Positions 23,122 to 31,314 of a stretch of DNA of 64,000 nt are shown here, in pieces. The notes beneath the pieces were generated by a model. The model saw only the letters and a program-made list of their open reading frames with translations, ran no database searches and was not told where the DNA came from. Source of the stretch: a virus. The stretch is from IMG/VR virus record IMGVR_UViG_3300020054_000008, positions 78,680-142,679 of that record. The stretch is one strand, 5' to 3'. Numbering within the stretch: the stretch's first letter is position 1; each line of letters begins with the position of its first letter. A program made the position numbers and the translations under genes.

Positions 23122-24307
23122 TAGAGTTTAACTCCGTAATCTTCAGTGGGAACTTGCCTACACCCTGCATATCGTATCCATTAGATACATATTCAGATAC
23201 CGCCGTAAGTTTCTTAGGATCTGCCTCAAATAGCAGAGCGTCATGGATAATAAATAAGGGTTTTACGACACCCGCGAACTGTCTGCAAAAATCCAGAAAG
23301 CCGGCAAGAGATACATCAACGGCAGTAGATTGCAGGAAGTTATTAACCAAGATAGAGGGGCGCTGGTCATCAACCTCGATAGGTCGACCAAAAAGGTTAG
23401 TGATGGATCCAGTCTTTGCTTGATCTGATAGGCTTTTACTCAGGCTGTCTACCTTAAAGTAATTTGCAACCTCTTTCATTAGCTTCTCTACTGGTATATC
23501 AGAACCTTCATCTCTGAGCATACTTTCCAGCCTATACTTCCCGGCGCCGTATAAAGTACATAATACTGCTAACTTCGCTGCATCTCTGCTGATTCCAAGC
23601 CCCAAGTTCTCAGAGAATGAAGTGTATACATCACCCCGTAGGTCCGCACCAGCGATGTTCAAAGCAACTCGCGGCTCAAGAGAAACAAAGTCTATTTCGT
23701 ATAACTTTTTGTTTCGTGATGATGCTCTTAGAACAGCCCTGTGGTCTTTCTTCATCGTTAATATTTGAGGGCCTGATTTCACCACTAGACGTCCAGTCTT
23801 TGTCGAAGACCTAGAATACTGTGGTACGGGTAAAGAGCCGCCTACAGATGAACTTACAAAAGAATTAAGGACATGGTTATCTTCGTTTTCAAGAATCGAA
23901 CGAGCAGACTTCTCATTTAGGGTACAGGGCTCGAGCATCGAAAAGAGTGCATTCGTGTCTTGAAAGAATGAAGAATACTCTGACTTGCTTACCTCTGCTG
24001 TCATTTCTTGTATGTCTTTTAGGAATGGCATCAGTATTTGCTTAAACCGCGGGGTGGGAATTACATATGACCATGGAACATCACCTGTATAACCACACTC
24101 TTTGAAGCTGTTCTTATACTCACGAGGGATCAAGTCTGGTACCTCGTAGCCATAGAGTCTTAAAAGGTCTTCGATAGCAGCAGGTGCTGTTAAGTCACCG
24201 ACGCAGAAGTCATGCTCCTCCAACTCCTGTGCTGGTTTCAGCATACCATCCTGCAGTATTACATCATACGGAAAGCCCGTGACCTGCTTATAGATTAGTA
24301 AACGCAT
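23114..24307 (-). CDS. short family-A DNA polymerase, no exonuclease domain
   Basis: 397 aa. Pol I-type palm and fingers are recognisable: STKTGRL (168-174), motif A IDFVSLEPR (205-213; Asp206), motif B RDAAKLAVLCTLYG (241-254; Arg241, Lys245, Tyr253) and motif C FIIHDALLF (352-360). The usual HDE of motif C is HDA here (His355, Asp356, Ala357). The first 165 residues show no 3'-5' or 5'-3' exonuclease motifs, and the protein is much shorter than T7 or E. coli Pol I. The DEDDh exonuclease and 5' nuclease are encoded nearby as separate proteins. It has no ribosome site at ATG 24307. Polymerase family is clear; activity with HDA is not proven. Confidence 0.82.
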   Translation of the reverse strand: MRLLIYKQVTGFPYDVILQDGMLKPAQELEEHDFCVGDLTAPAAIEDLLRLYGYEVPDLIPREYKNSFKECGYTGDVPWSYVIPTPRFKQILMPFLKDIQEMTAEVSKSEYSSFFQDTNALFSMLEPCTLNEKSARSILENEDNHVLNSFVSSSVGGSLPVPQYSRSSTKTGRLVVKSGPQILTMKKDHRAVLRASSRNKKLYEIDFVSLEPRVALNIAGADLRGDVYTSFSENLGLGISRDAAKLAVLCTLYGAGKYRLESMLRDEGSDIPVEKLMKEVANYFKVDSLSKSLSDQAKTGSITNLFGRPIEVDDQRPSILVNNFLQSTAVDVSLAGFLDFCRQFAGVVKPLFIIHDALLFEADPKKLTAVSEYVSNGYDMQGVGKFPLKITELNSNE

Positions 24308-24312
24308 ATGGA

Positions 24313-24341
24313 ATATTACACAGCGCAGCTACAATTTTCAC
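24313..24341 (-). promoter_or_regulatory. weak candidate promoter upstream of the family-A polymerase
   Basis: GTGAAA (24341-24336), 17 nt, TAATAT (24318-24313), each 4/6 to consensus. GTGAAA is also the -35 hexamer of the dnaE promoter. The -10 ends 5 nt before the ATG, so a transcript from it would be almost leaderless, as at 5755-5760. Confidence 0.3.
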
Positions 24342-24344
24342 ATG

Positions 24345-27300
24345 CTACGAATCTTTTAATGCTGTTAGTGTCTTAGTGATATTCGTTATCATGCTGGTAT
24401 AGCTACCAAACGCGTCGACCTGTGTCATCTTGATTTTCGTCTCGAACTTTCCCTTTGAAAGAGAGTGGTCGATCCCCGAGACAACAAACACATTATCTAT
24501 TGTGGTCCCGGTGCCGAAGTCAACAAAAAAGTTCTGTCCATAACTTATTACTGGACATCCAAATGTATTCATTGAAAGAGTGACCGGGGCTGTCTGTAAT
24601 GGTAAGCCAGCGTCTCTAACGCCCTGTGCGGTTGTACCTCCGCCCATTCCCCCACGCATCATGTTAATCGAGGCAAGCTTCGGGTCATTCATAGATGATA
24701 AGTCAGCAGATAACACAGCGGAGTTTGTAGAACCATATATTATCGACGGCATTGTGCTTTGGATGAACCCCTTTAGCGCGGGAAACCCGCCTTTAACCCT
24801 AAAGTACGTATCAGGTTGAGTGGCTGGATCATAAGATTTCATATCATCTTCAGACATCGAGGGTACAGCTTCCAGTAAACCGTAGTCTAGCGCTTCCTGT
24901 AGCTGCTCTAAAAATGCTGTTTTGTGATCGACTGAAATATCGGCGTCAAGACCGAATTCCGCCTCTGTGTTCATCGCTCGAGTTGTGTTCGTAGCAGCAG
25001 TTGTTAAAAGACCCATCGAGTTTGAACGTGTGGCTTGAGACAACCTATTAAGCGCAGTGTAGGGAGTACATACTGAATCGTATATATGGATCCTGAGTAT
25101 CGTTGCACGGCGGCCTTCGGGATGACCTGTATCTTTTGCAGGTACAGCTTCAATATGAAACCTAACTCTTGGCATCTTGAATTCAAGCTCCGAAGTGTCC
25201 CCGTAGGCATCTTCAAGGCGCTTCTTTTTCTCGTCGTTAAGCTTTGTTGGATCTTCCTTGAATTTCTCTTTCACTGTCTTTTTACCTTCTTTGTCAGTGT
25301 CGTACAAAGAAGCAAGACCGAACGCTTCTGCAGTCTGATTATGGATAAACTCTTTACCCATCATACCCATAAACCTACCAAGAGGAAGATTAACTGTATT
25401 CTTCGTGTTTTCTTTAAAGACTAAGTCAAACTGCTTTAAGTTGATTGGGATTTCAGCAGTCGTTAAATCCTTTAGATAAGAAGACTTATCATTCATAGGA
25501 TAGAACAAAAACTGGATCTCGTCAAATCTCTTAGTGGCAGCAAGAGGTTTTCCCACCATATACATGAGTAACGCGCCGTACGAAATATGATTATTCGACC
25601 ACTGTGGGATATTGACAAAGCTTTTACTGCCATTATGACCTGTCACTTCTTTGGCAAATGGATCTTTTTTCGACTGGCGCATCTTTTTCAAGTGGCTTAT
25701 CTTCTCGCCAACTGCATCCGCGATTGTCTTCTTTAGTTGCGCGGCGGCGCCACCTTTCCCATCTTTACCGAACATGTCTTCCAAAGTATCTGCCAGCTGA
25801 CCTGACGTACCTTCGGCACCCCTGTTCGCAGATATATACTTCTTTAACGCTTTCTGTGTTTCTTCATCCATCGTCAAAGCGCGGCTTGTATCAGATGCAG
25901 CACTAAAAAACGACTTTCCAAAGACGTCCTTCGCTTCCTTCGTTCCGCCCGTCGCAGCGGCATCTTTAAGGGCAGTAGCTTTAAGTTTTTTGATCACATC
26001 GACCATATCTTTAAGCGCCTGCATCGCATCTTCTACGTCTTCACCTTGGCTGATATTATTTGTATCGACATTCGAGGCGCCTTTCATCGATAGCTTAAGT
26101 TTAATCTTGACTTGCCCTACGTCGTCAAAAGAAAACGAGCTGTTGACGATCATATATTTTTCGGTCACCTTAAGCGCGTCCAAGAATGCACCGTAATAAT
26201 TTCCGCTTGCTAAGTCGTTATCAGGGTGAGACCATCCGTAGGTTATCAAAAGCTCAGTCCGACCGTATAGATCTGGTTTCACGAACTCGGATATTTCCGT
26301 CAGACGAGATCTGTCATGTAAGACAAGGGAAAGATCAGCAGTCTTGTGTGACATCATCCCCTTCGAGGGTGTAACAGAAATACCGAAATCTTCTATACTC
26401 ATCAAAGGACGGAAAGGGTCAATGATAGGAGCTCCCCTGCGGCCGCCTGCAGAGACTGGTTTACCATCGTCTCCCTTAACGTTAGAGAACGCTTCGAAAT
26501 CAGTATATCCCTCTAGTTGACCGTTTAGTGTTGGGACTAGAGTTTGGGGAGCGGTGAAGATCTCCATCCCAACAGTCGCTACATCTAAGTCTTCGGCGGA
26601 AGCGATGGTATCAGAACCTCCCGATGTTTTCTTACCGTCGCCGTCAAGGCCGGCTGCAGCACGGGCTTCTTCACTCTCCAGCTTACCCTGCACAGCTTCT
26701 TCGTTTAATGCTGTCGCCAAAGCTTTGTCTACGTCTGTTGCAGGCTGGCTCTGCCCTGCTACATGTTGCATCAAGCTAAGTGTTTGTATACGACCGTCTT
26801 CGCTGAGGCCTTTCATAGGCGAGACAAGTGTTATATCGAGATACGGTTGGCATCTCGAGAACTCTAGAGTCGGGATAGCATTCATAAATAAGGCAGCAGC
26901 CCCGGAGTCGCGGGTAGCAGGGACCAGCTTTGGATTTTTAATTTGGAGAGCGCAAAGGTTAGGGGTAAACTTCGTTGGAGAAGCAAATGCACCGTTGATT
27001 GTACCGTCTTCGCTACCGTCAGACCCTGGAGTTATACGGCACATGTCCCTAACACTTATGGGAGAACATATCTTCTTGTAATCATCGCTCGAGAATATAG
27101 ACGAAAACGTGTCTGGCTCTCCAACGTATTGATACGTTTTCATCGCGAGCTTCAAAGAATCAGAGTCACCAGTTACTATATCTTTAAGAGCCTCTACGTT
27201 CTTCGACATGATAACTCCGCCCTCGGTGGCGTCGTTAAACGTCCTAGCTAATTTCTCGATCTCAGGTGTAGAGTCAAAATCAACGTTCCCAAACTTGTCT

Positions 27301-27416
27301 ATCGTATTTTCATCACCGAACGCAAGGATCGAGGTGAATTTTTCTTTTGACACGATGCTATAGTACCGACCAAGAGCGGCTATTATGTCACCAAGTTTGG
27401 AGTCGTATATTGCCAT
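24345..27416 (-). CDS. large baseplate/tail structural protein, 1023 aa
   Basis: Part of the block of tail genes after the tape measure, so a baseplate role is likely. The central region (about 345-450) has LSLVLHDRSRLTEI and TELLITYGWSHPD, a pattern I associate with baseplate hub or gp27-like proteins of large myophages. A 150-residue Ala/Lys-rich coiled region (about 465-590) follows. The C-terminal part (about 900-1010: GCPVISYGQNFFVDFGTGTT) is a strand-rich domain of the sort found at tail hubs. No lysozyme motif is seen. ATG 27416 comes directly after the TAA of the LysM-like gene. Exact homologue uncertain. Confidence 0.55.
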   Translation of the reverse strand: MAIYDSKLGDIIAALGRYYSIVSKEKFTSILAFGDENTIDKFGNVDFDSTPEIEKLARTFNDATEGGVIMSKNVEALKDIVTGDSDSLKLAMKTYQYVGEPDTFSSIFSSDDYKKICSPISVRDMCRITPGSDGSEDGTINGAFASPTKFTPNLCALQIKNPKLVPATRDSGAAALFMNAIPTLEFSRCQPYLDITLVSPMKGLSEDGRIQTLSLMQHVAGQSQPATDVDKALATALNEEAVQGKLESEEARAAAGLDGDGKKTSGGSDTIASAEDLDVATVGMEIFTAPQTLVPTLNGQLEGYTDFEAFSNVKGDDGKPVSAGGRRGAPIIDPFRPLMSIEDFGISVTPSKGMMSHKTADLSLVLHDRSRLTEISEFVKPDLYGRTELLITYGWSHPDNDLASGNYYGAFLDALKVTEKYMIVNSSFSFDDVGQVKIKLKLSMKGASNVDTNNISQGEDVEDAMQALKDMVDVIKKLKATALKDAAATGGTKEAKDVFGKSFFSAASDTSRALTMDEETQKALKKYISANRGAEGTSGQLADTLEDMFGKDGKGGAAAQLKKTIADAVGEKISHLKKMRQSKKDPFAKEVTGHNGSKSFVNIPQWSNNHISYGALLMYMVGKPLAATKRFDEIQFLFYPMNDKSSYLKDLTTAEIPINLKQFDLVFKENTKNTVNLPLGRFMGMMGKEFIHNQTAEAFGLASLYDTDKEGKKTVKEKFKEDPTKLNDEKKKRLEDAYGDTSELEFKMPRVRFHIEAVPAKDTGHPEGRRATILRIHIYDSVCTPYTALNRLSQATRSNSMGLLTTAATNTTRAMNTEAEFGLDADISVDHKTAFLEQLQEALDYGLLEAVPSMSEDDMKSYDPATQPDTYFRVKGGFPALKGFIQSTMPSIIYGSTNSAVLSADLSSMNDPKLASINMMRGGMGGGTTAQGVRDAGLPLQTAPVTLSMNTFGCPVISYGQNFFVDFGTGTTIDNVFVVSGIDHSLSKGKFETKIKMTQVDAFGSYTSMITNITKTLTALKDS

Positions 27417-27710
27417 TTACCCCACCAGGGCTTCTATCTGTCCAATGTTGACAGGAATAATTAATTCAATCCCAGCTGGAACTTGAAGACCCCACCCAAT
27501 CCCACTAGCAGCAGCAATCACCCACCACAGGGTTCCGTCTCCGTAGTATTCACCAGCGATAATATCAAGACGATCATTTTCTACTGTGACCCTCTTGACA
27601 AAATCTAGTGCGCCTGAATTAACAGCTCTGTTTATAGCATAACCTGCGGAATACGTGCCATAAGACTTGCCGCCTTTTATGCGTGGAGATCTTTTGTATC
27701 TTGTTGGCAT
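27417..27710 (-). CDS. LysM-like baseplate protein (gp53-like)
   Basis: 97 aa. DRLDIIAGEYYGDGTLWWVIAAAS (47-70) followed by LQVPAGIELIIPV is the LysM pattern (D.l..IA..yyGd..lWw.Ia.aN...p..i..G..l.iP). Small LysM proteins such as T4 gp53 form the wedge/inner baseplate ring of myophages and bind other baseplate proteins, not necessarily peptidoglycan. GGAGG precedes ATG 27710 by 6 nt. It sits between two very large baseplate genes, with 2 nt separating each. Confidence 0.75.
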   Translation of the reverse strand: MPTRYKRSPRIKGGKSYGTYSAGYAINRAVNSGALDFVKRVTVENDRLDIIAGEYYGDGTLWWVIAAASGIGWGLQVPAGIELIIPVNIGQIEALVG

Positions 27711-27712
27711 TA

Positions 27713-30700
27713 TTATCCTCCACCTTCGCCGTCTTTGTCTATTGATTTAGCAAAGTTGTCGTAGTTCGCTGAACGATCATCGGTGACTTTCGAACTAACC
27801 TCTGGTGTTTTTGCACTGTTAAACGGACTTCTAATTCCACCCTTGTCATGATAATCTGTCGCCATCGGTCCCGCGAGACCTCCGACAGGATAGTTCATGG
27901 ACCTCATCATACCATTACTATCCAGGCCTGGAATAATATCATGAATCGGGCTAAACGAAATCGAAATCGTCAACATCGTTGGAGCGCGACGTCCCAGCCC
28001 ACTCATATCCCATTGTGCTTCATTCCAGTCGAAGTCCATGCTTGTTATAACACCCGCTAGTCCTCGGCCGCCGGCGGCTTCAAAAGATCGAACAATTGCG
28101 TTATTCTTGGGATCAAAGAATTTATCAACATCCTCTATTTGAGTGTCTAATGTGATTGCAGGATCAGCTGGTGTAAGCTTCTTGATTGTAGCTGGAATAG
28201 GCGCAAGATCATTCGACGTAACGACATAAGTGTGAAAATGTCCCTTGGCGCTTGCTGGTCCGTACGGGTCTGCTGCATCATCTTGATCTTCATACTGCAC
28301 AAAATATTCCGCATAAGATGCCTCTAGTTCACCTTCGGCATCGTAACTTGAGTACACTTGCCTCTCTAGAATCTTAACCTTACCGGACGTCGTCGGACGA
28401 GATCTAAAAGCCTTTGAAGTTACATGATCACCGCCATCGGGCGGGTTCGTGTTATGAGTGTTTTGGCTTTTATCACCAGTTGAAGCAGCGGGAATTATCT
28501 TCCCAGCTTTAGTGTCATATGTCGTATAACCTGCTGAACTTGGCGAAAGTATCGCGTAGCCCCACGTCTCATCACCCGGTAGGTATCCATGGGCAACATC
28601 AGCAGCGGAGGCAGGTTCTGTTGAGAAGCGTGCCGTTCGTTCTTTGGTTGCGGCATCGAATGCTTCTTTATATTCTTTGTCAGAATCTGCTTTCGCAGAA
28701 CTTACTGCGGACGCGGCAGATATATCAAAGCCAGCAGCGGCCAGTTCTTTATTGACTTCAGTACTCTTACCCTTCTCTGCGTCTGCCGGCGCAAGCTTTA
28801 TCTCTGACAAACCGAATATCCTTGCGAGATTAAACCTGCTATAGTTACTCCTTACGACATCACCCACCCTTAGTCTTATGACTGGCGACGCCGTCGGGAT
28901 CTGAGAGAACGGCATTACAAACTTCTTATCACCGGCTTTGACAGATTTCCCTGGTGAGAATGAAGGGTAAAGCATAGAGACGAGCTTGTTTACACTCCAC
29001 CACATGGAATCAAAATCGTCAGGTGAAGTAGACACAAGCGTCCATGATAAACTTATACTTCTTGTTGTGTCTTGGTAGATCTTGACCTTGTCTATCCTCC
29101 CATATCCCGCGCTCTCAGAGTATGACACGCTATATGAGTCTTTTAGATCATTCAAGAAGGCATGGAAGCTTATCACCTCGTTAGTACGAAGGTCATGAAA
29201 GTAGAAGGGACAATACTCTGCATCAAGTTCGTTTTCAATCAACTCTACGTCTTCTCTGCTATACCGGATCGAAGACTGTGCAGCATTCCCTTTAACACCC
29301 CTGTTGTTTCCACCCGGTCTCAGGTTATCGCCGTACGGAACTGGTGTTCTTGATTCGTCATCTCCAATTCTGGAGTGCAACTCTTGCATAAATGTCGGGT
29401 GGTACCCAAAAGCGGTAGCAGCATTAGTGTACTTCTCGTTTAGAAGCACAAGAGCTGGCGCCGATCGGTGTCTCCAAGCCTGTTTGTCACTCCCAGGCTG
29501 TCGGCTCATTTGGGTTCTCGTCTGGCCAGTCGTGCTTAGCGCGTTAAACTTCACATATTTGTTGTATGAATTCAGCCAAGCGTCGCCCATCGTCAAAATT
29601 GAAACGAAGAAATTCCAGGCAGGATATCTGTTCAAGTTCATTATCATATCGAAAATGGCTCGAGCGCCGTCTGGTCCGGATGTTGTGCCACTGTCCAGAG
29701 TCACAGTCTCCAACATTCTGTCTAAATCTCTTCTAACTACTCTCATCACGTTTGCGTAGTACCCAGATCCATAAAGCGCGTTGAACAGCACATCATCGCC
29801 AGATGCTGCAACTTCTGAAAACCATGCCGCGACGGAAGACATACCTGTTACAGCACTGACCTCAGGCAAGGGTGGAAAAGACGGGATCGGGGAAGGTGCC
29901 TCATCTGACGCATCGGGAAGAGCGGATGGCGGAATCTTCAACCAAGCAGCTAAACCGTATATCGCACATTTCCAAGCTGGACGATCTAGTCGAGGAAATC
30001 CTGCCTGCCGTAGAATACGGAGGATAGTACCTTCCTTATACCATCTTCCCTTCGCAAGGCTACGCGGAGACTTAGGATTGTGGGGTTTTTCTGTCGACTC
30101 TAAGAGTTCCACAAGGGTAATAAGTGCAGTAAACACTGCAGCACCTAAAAGATACTCACCAAGCGCCTGCACAGCTGTATTAAGGTTCGCAAAAACAGCA
30201 TGCTCAAAAGGTTCCCTATAAGATGAAAGATTACCAAAAGTCTTTTGTGCTGGTAAGGCGGCCCCTGTAATATCGTCATAACGAAGTTCGGCATTTTGAA
30301 GCTGTATCTTCTCTGGAGACGCATAGACGTTGGTAGGACGAAGCTTCTCTACGTCAACCTTTGCAGAGCCCATCTGAACATCAGTTGTCGACACCGCGCT
30401 TCCGCCGTCTGGATCTGAGGAATTACTCATCCTGTGACCAGTGGAGCGCACCATCAACGAGTGAGCGATCTTGTGAAGATCATTCAAACTTGTCCTTACA
30501 GCATCGTCGTCGTATACACCAAAACCGCTTTGAGTTATAGGAATTCCGGGCTCTGTGAATCGGCCATCTTCGATATAGGGACTTGATCCAGGCGTCGGGT
30601 CGAACCTGTTACCAGTCCGGAGCATACTAGATATCTTCTTTTGTACTGGTGTCTCGCCGGAGGGAGACTTGACAGCAGACGCCCCCGTAGGATCACCGAC

Positions 30701-31123
30701 ACCGGGTTCGCCGGGTTCCCTGTTTGAGACCACATCTCTTAATAGATTATGGCCATCAGTTTGAGCGTTCTTATTTAGAACGTCGGATAAAGTTGATATC
30801 TTTCCAGAGTTGCTTAATGTCTCAAAATTATTAACTGCTGACTCGGACGACTTCCCACCCGTCGGGAACGTTCTTGTAAATCCTTGAGTCTCATCGGCTC
30901 CACCCGTCTTAAATTCTGCTGGTAGTCCAGATGTACCCCTAAGAGACGTTTCAGCGATAGGATTATCATCTATTGGAAAAGCATTCTTAGTGTCAGGAGA
31001 CTTGGTCAGAGAACTCAGATACGACCCCAGCGTGGCCTTTGCAGAGGTGCTCAGGTCATCGCCCTCTTTAACGGCGCCGTTTGGGCTTGAACCTTCTGGA
31101 ATGTAGTCTTTTTCATTGGCCAT
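27713..31123 (-). CDS. very large baseplate/tail structural protein, 1136 aa
   Basis: No single family is recognised with certainty. The N-terminal 300 residues are polar and low in hydrophobic content (Ser/Gly/Pro/Asp). Residues about 320-345 form a hydrophobic helical segment. The middle (about 630-780: CPFYFHDLRTNEVISFHAFL, SISLSWTLVSTSPDDFDSMW) looks like a tail-tube-like fold of the type found in baseplate tube-initiator proteins. The end (about 1030-1090) repeats this feel (LTISISFSPIHDIIPG). Position between tape measure and LysM protein supports a tail-tip/baseplate role (T4 gp48/gp54 or hub equivalents). Confidence 0.55.
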   Translation of the reverse strand: MANEKDYIPEGSSPNGAVKEGDDLSTSAKATLGSYLSSLTKSPDTKNAFPIDDNPIAETSLRGTSGLPAEFKTGGADETQGFTRTFPTGGKSSESAVNNFETLSNSGKISTLSDVLNKNAQTDGHNLLRDVVSNREPGEPGVGDPTGASAVKSPSGETPVQKKISSMLRTGNRFDPTPGSSPYIEDGRFTEPGIPITQSGFGVYDDDAVRTSLNDLHKIAHSLMVRSTGHRMSNSSDPDGGSAVSTTDVQMGSAKVDVEKLRPTNVYASPEKIQLQNAELRYDDITGAALPAQKTFGNLSSYREPFEHAVFANLNTAVQALGEYLLGAAVFTALITLVELLESTEKPHNPKSPRSLAKGRWYKEGTILRILRQAGFPRLDRPAWKCAIYGLAAWLKIPPSALPDASDEAPSPIPSFPPLPEVSAVTGMSSVAAWFSEVAASGDDVLFNALYGSGYYANVMRVVRRDLDRMLETVTLDSGTTSGPDGARAIFDMIMNLNRYPAWNFFVSILTMGDAWLNSYNKYVKFNALSTTGQTRTQMSRQPGSDKQAWRHRSAPALVLLNEKYTNAATAFGYHPTFMQELHSRIGDDESRTPVPYGDNLRPGGNNRGVKGNAAQSSIRYSREDVELIENELDAEYCPFYFHDLRTNEVISFHAFLNDLKDSYSVSYSESAGYGRIDKVKIYQDTTRSISLSWTLVSTSPDDFDSMWWSVNKLVSMLYPSFSPGKSVKAGDKKFVMPFSQIPTASPVIRLRVGDVVRSNYSRFNLARIFGLSEIKLAPADAEKGKSTEVNKELAAAGFDISAASAVSSAKADSDKEYKEAFDAATKERTARFSTEPASAADVAHGYLPGDETWGYAILSPSSAGYTTYDTKAGKIIPAASTGDKSQNTHNTNPPDGGDHVTSKAFRSRPTTSGKVKILERQVYSSYDAEGELEASYAEYFVQYEDQDDAADPYGPASAKGHFHTYVVTSNDLAPIPATIKKLTPADPAITLDTQIEDVDKFFDPKNNAIVRSFEAAGGRGLAGVITSMDFDWNEAQWDMSGLGRRAPTMLTISISFSPIHDIIPGLDSNGMMRSMNYPVGGLAGPMATDYHDKGGIRSPFNSAKTPEVSSKVTDDRSANYDNFAKSIDKDGEGGG

Positions 31124-31310
31124 GATTTTTAAGTATCTCTTCTCTTAAAACTTCTAGAGCTTCCTCGTCTTTCTTAACCAATTCAATGATCTCTAACAGA
31201 TTACGCATCGGAAGCGGTACTTCAAGTTTCTCAAGTTTTCTTAGGTCTTCTAAAAACTTCTCTCTAAGAGCTGCTCTATCTTGATCTTCACCGTTTATAC
31301 CTTTAGTCAC
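31113..31310 (-). CDS. small charged helical protein, 65 aa
   Basis: Unrecognised. Highly charged helices (RAALREKFLEDLRKLEKLE, VKKDEEALEVLREEI). GTG 31310 follows AGGA by 7 nt, 4 nt after the tape-measure stop, and the gene overlaps the next by 11 nt. Tight coupling to tape measure and baseplate genes suggests a tail assembly or chaperone-like helper. Confidence 0.6.
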   Translation of the reverse strand: MTKGINGEDQDRAALREKFLEDLRKLEKLEVPLPMRNLLEIIELVKKDEEALEVLREEILKNHGQ

Positions 31311-31314
31311 TTTA

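Noticed and set aside
25004-25216. Minus-strand 70-codon frame inside the large baseplate gene
   Set aside because: It is out of frame with the baseplate gene, has no ribosome site and a shadow-like composition.
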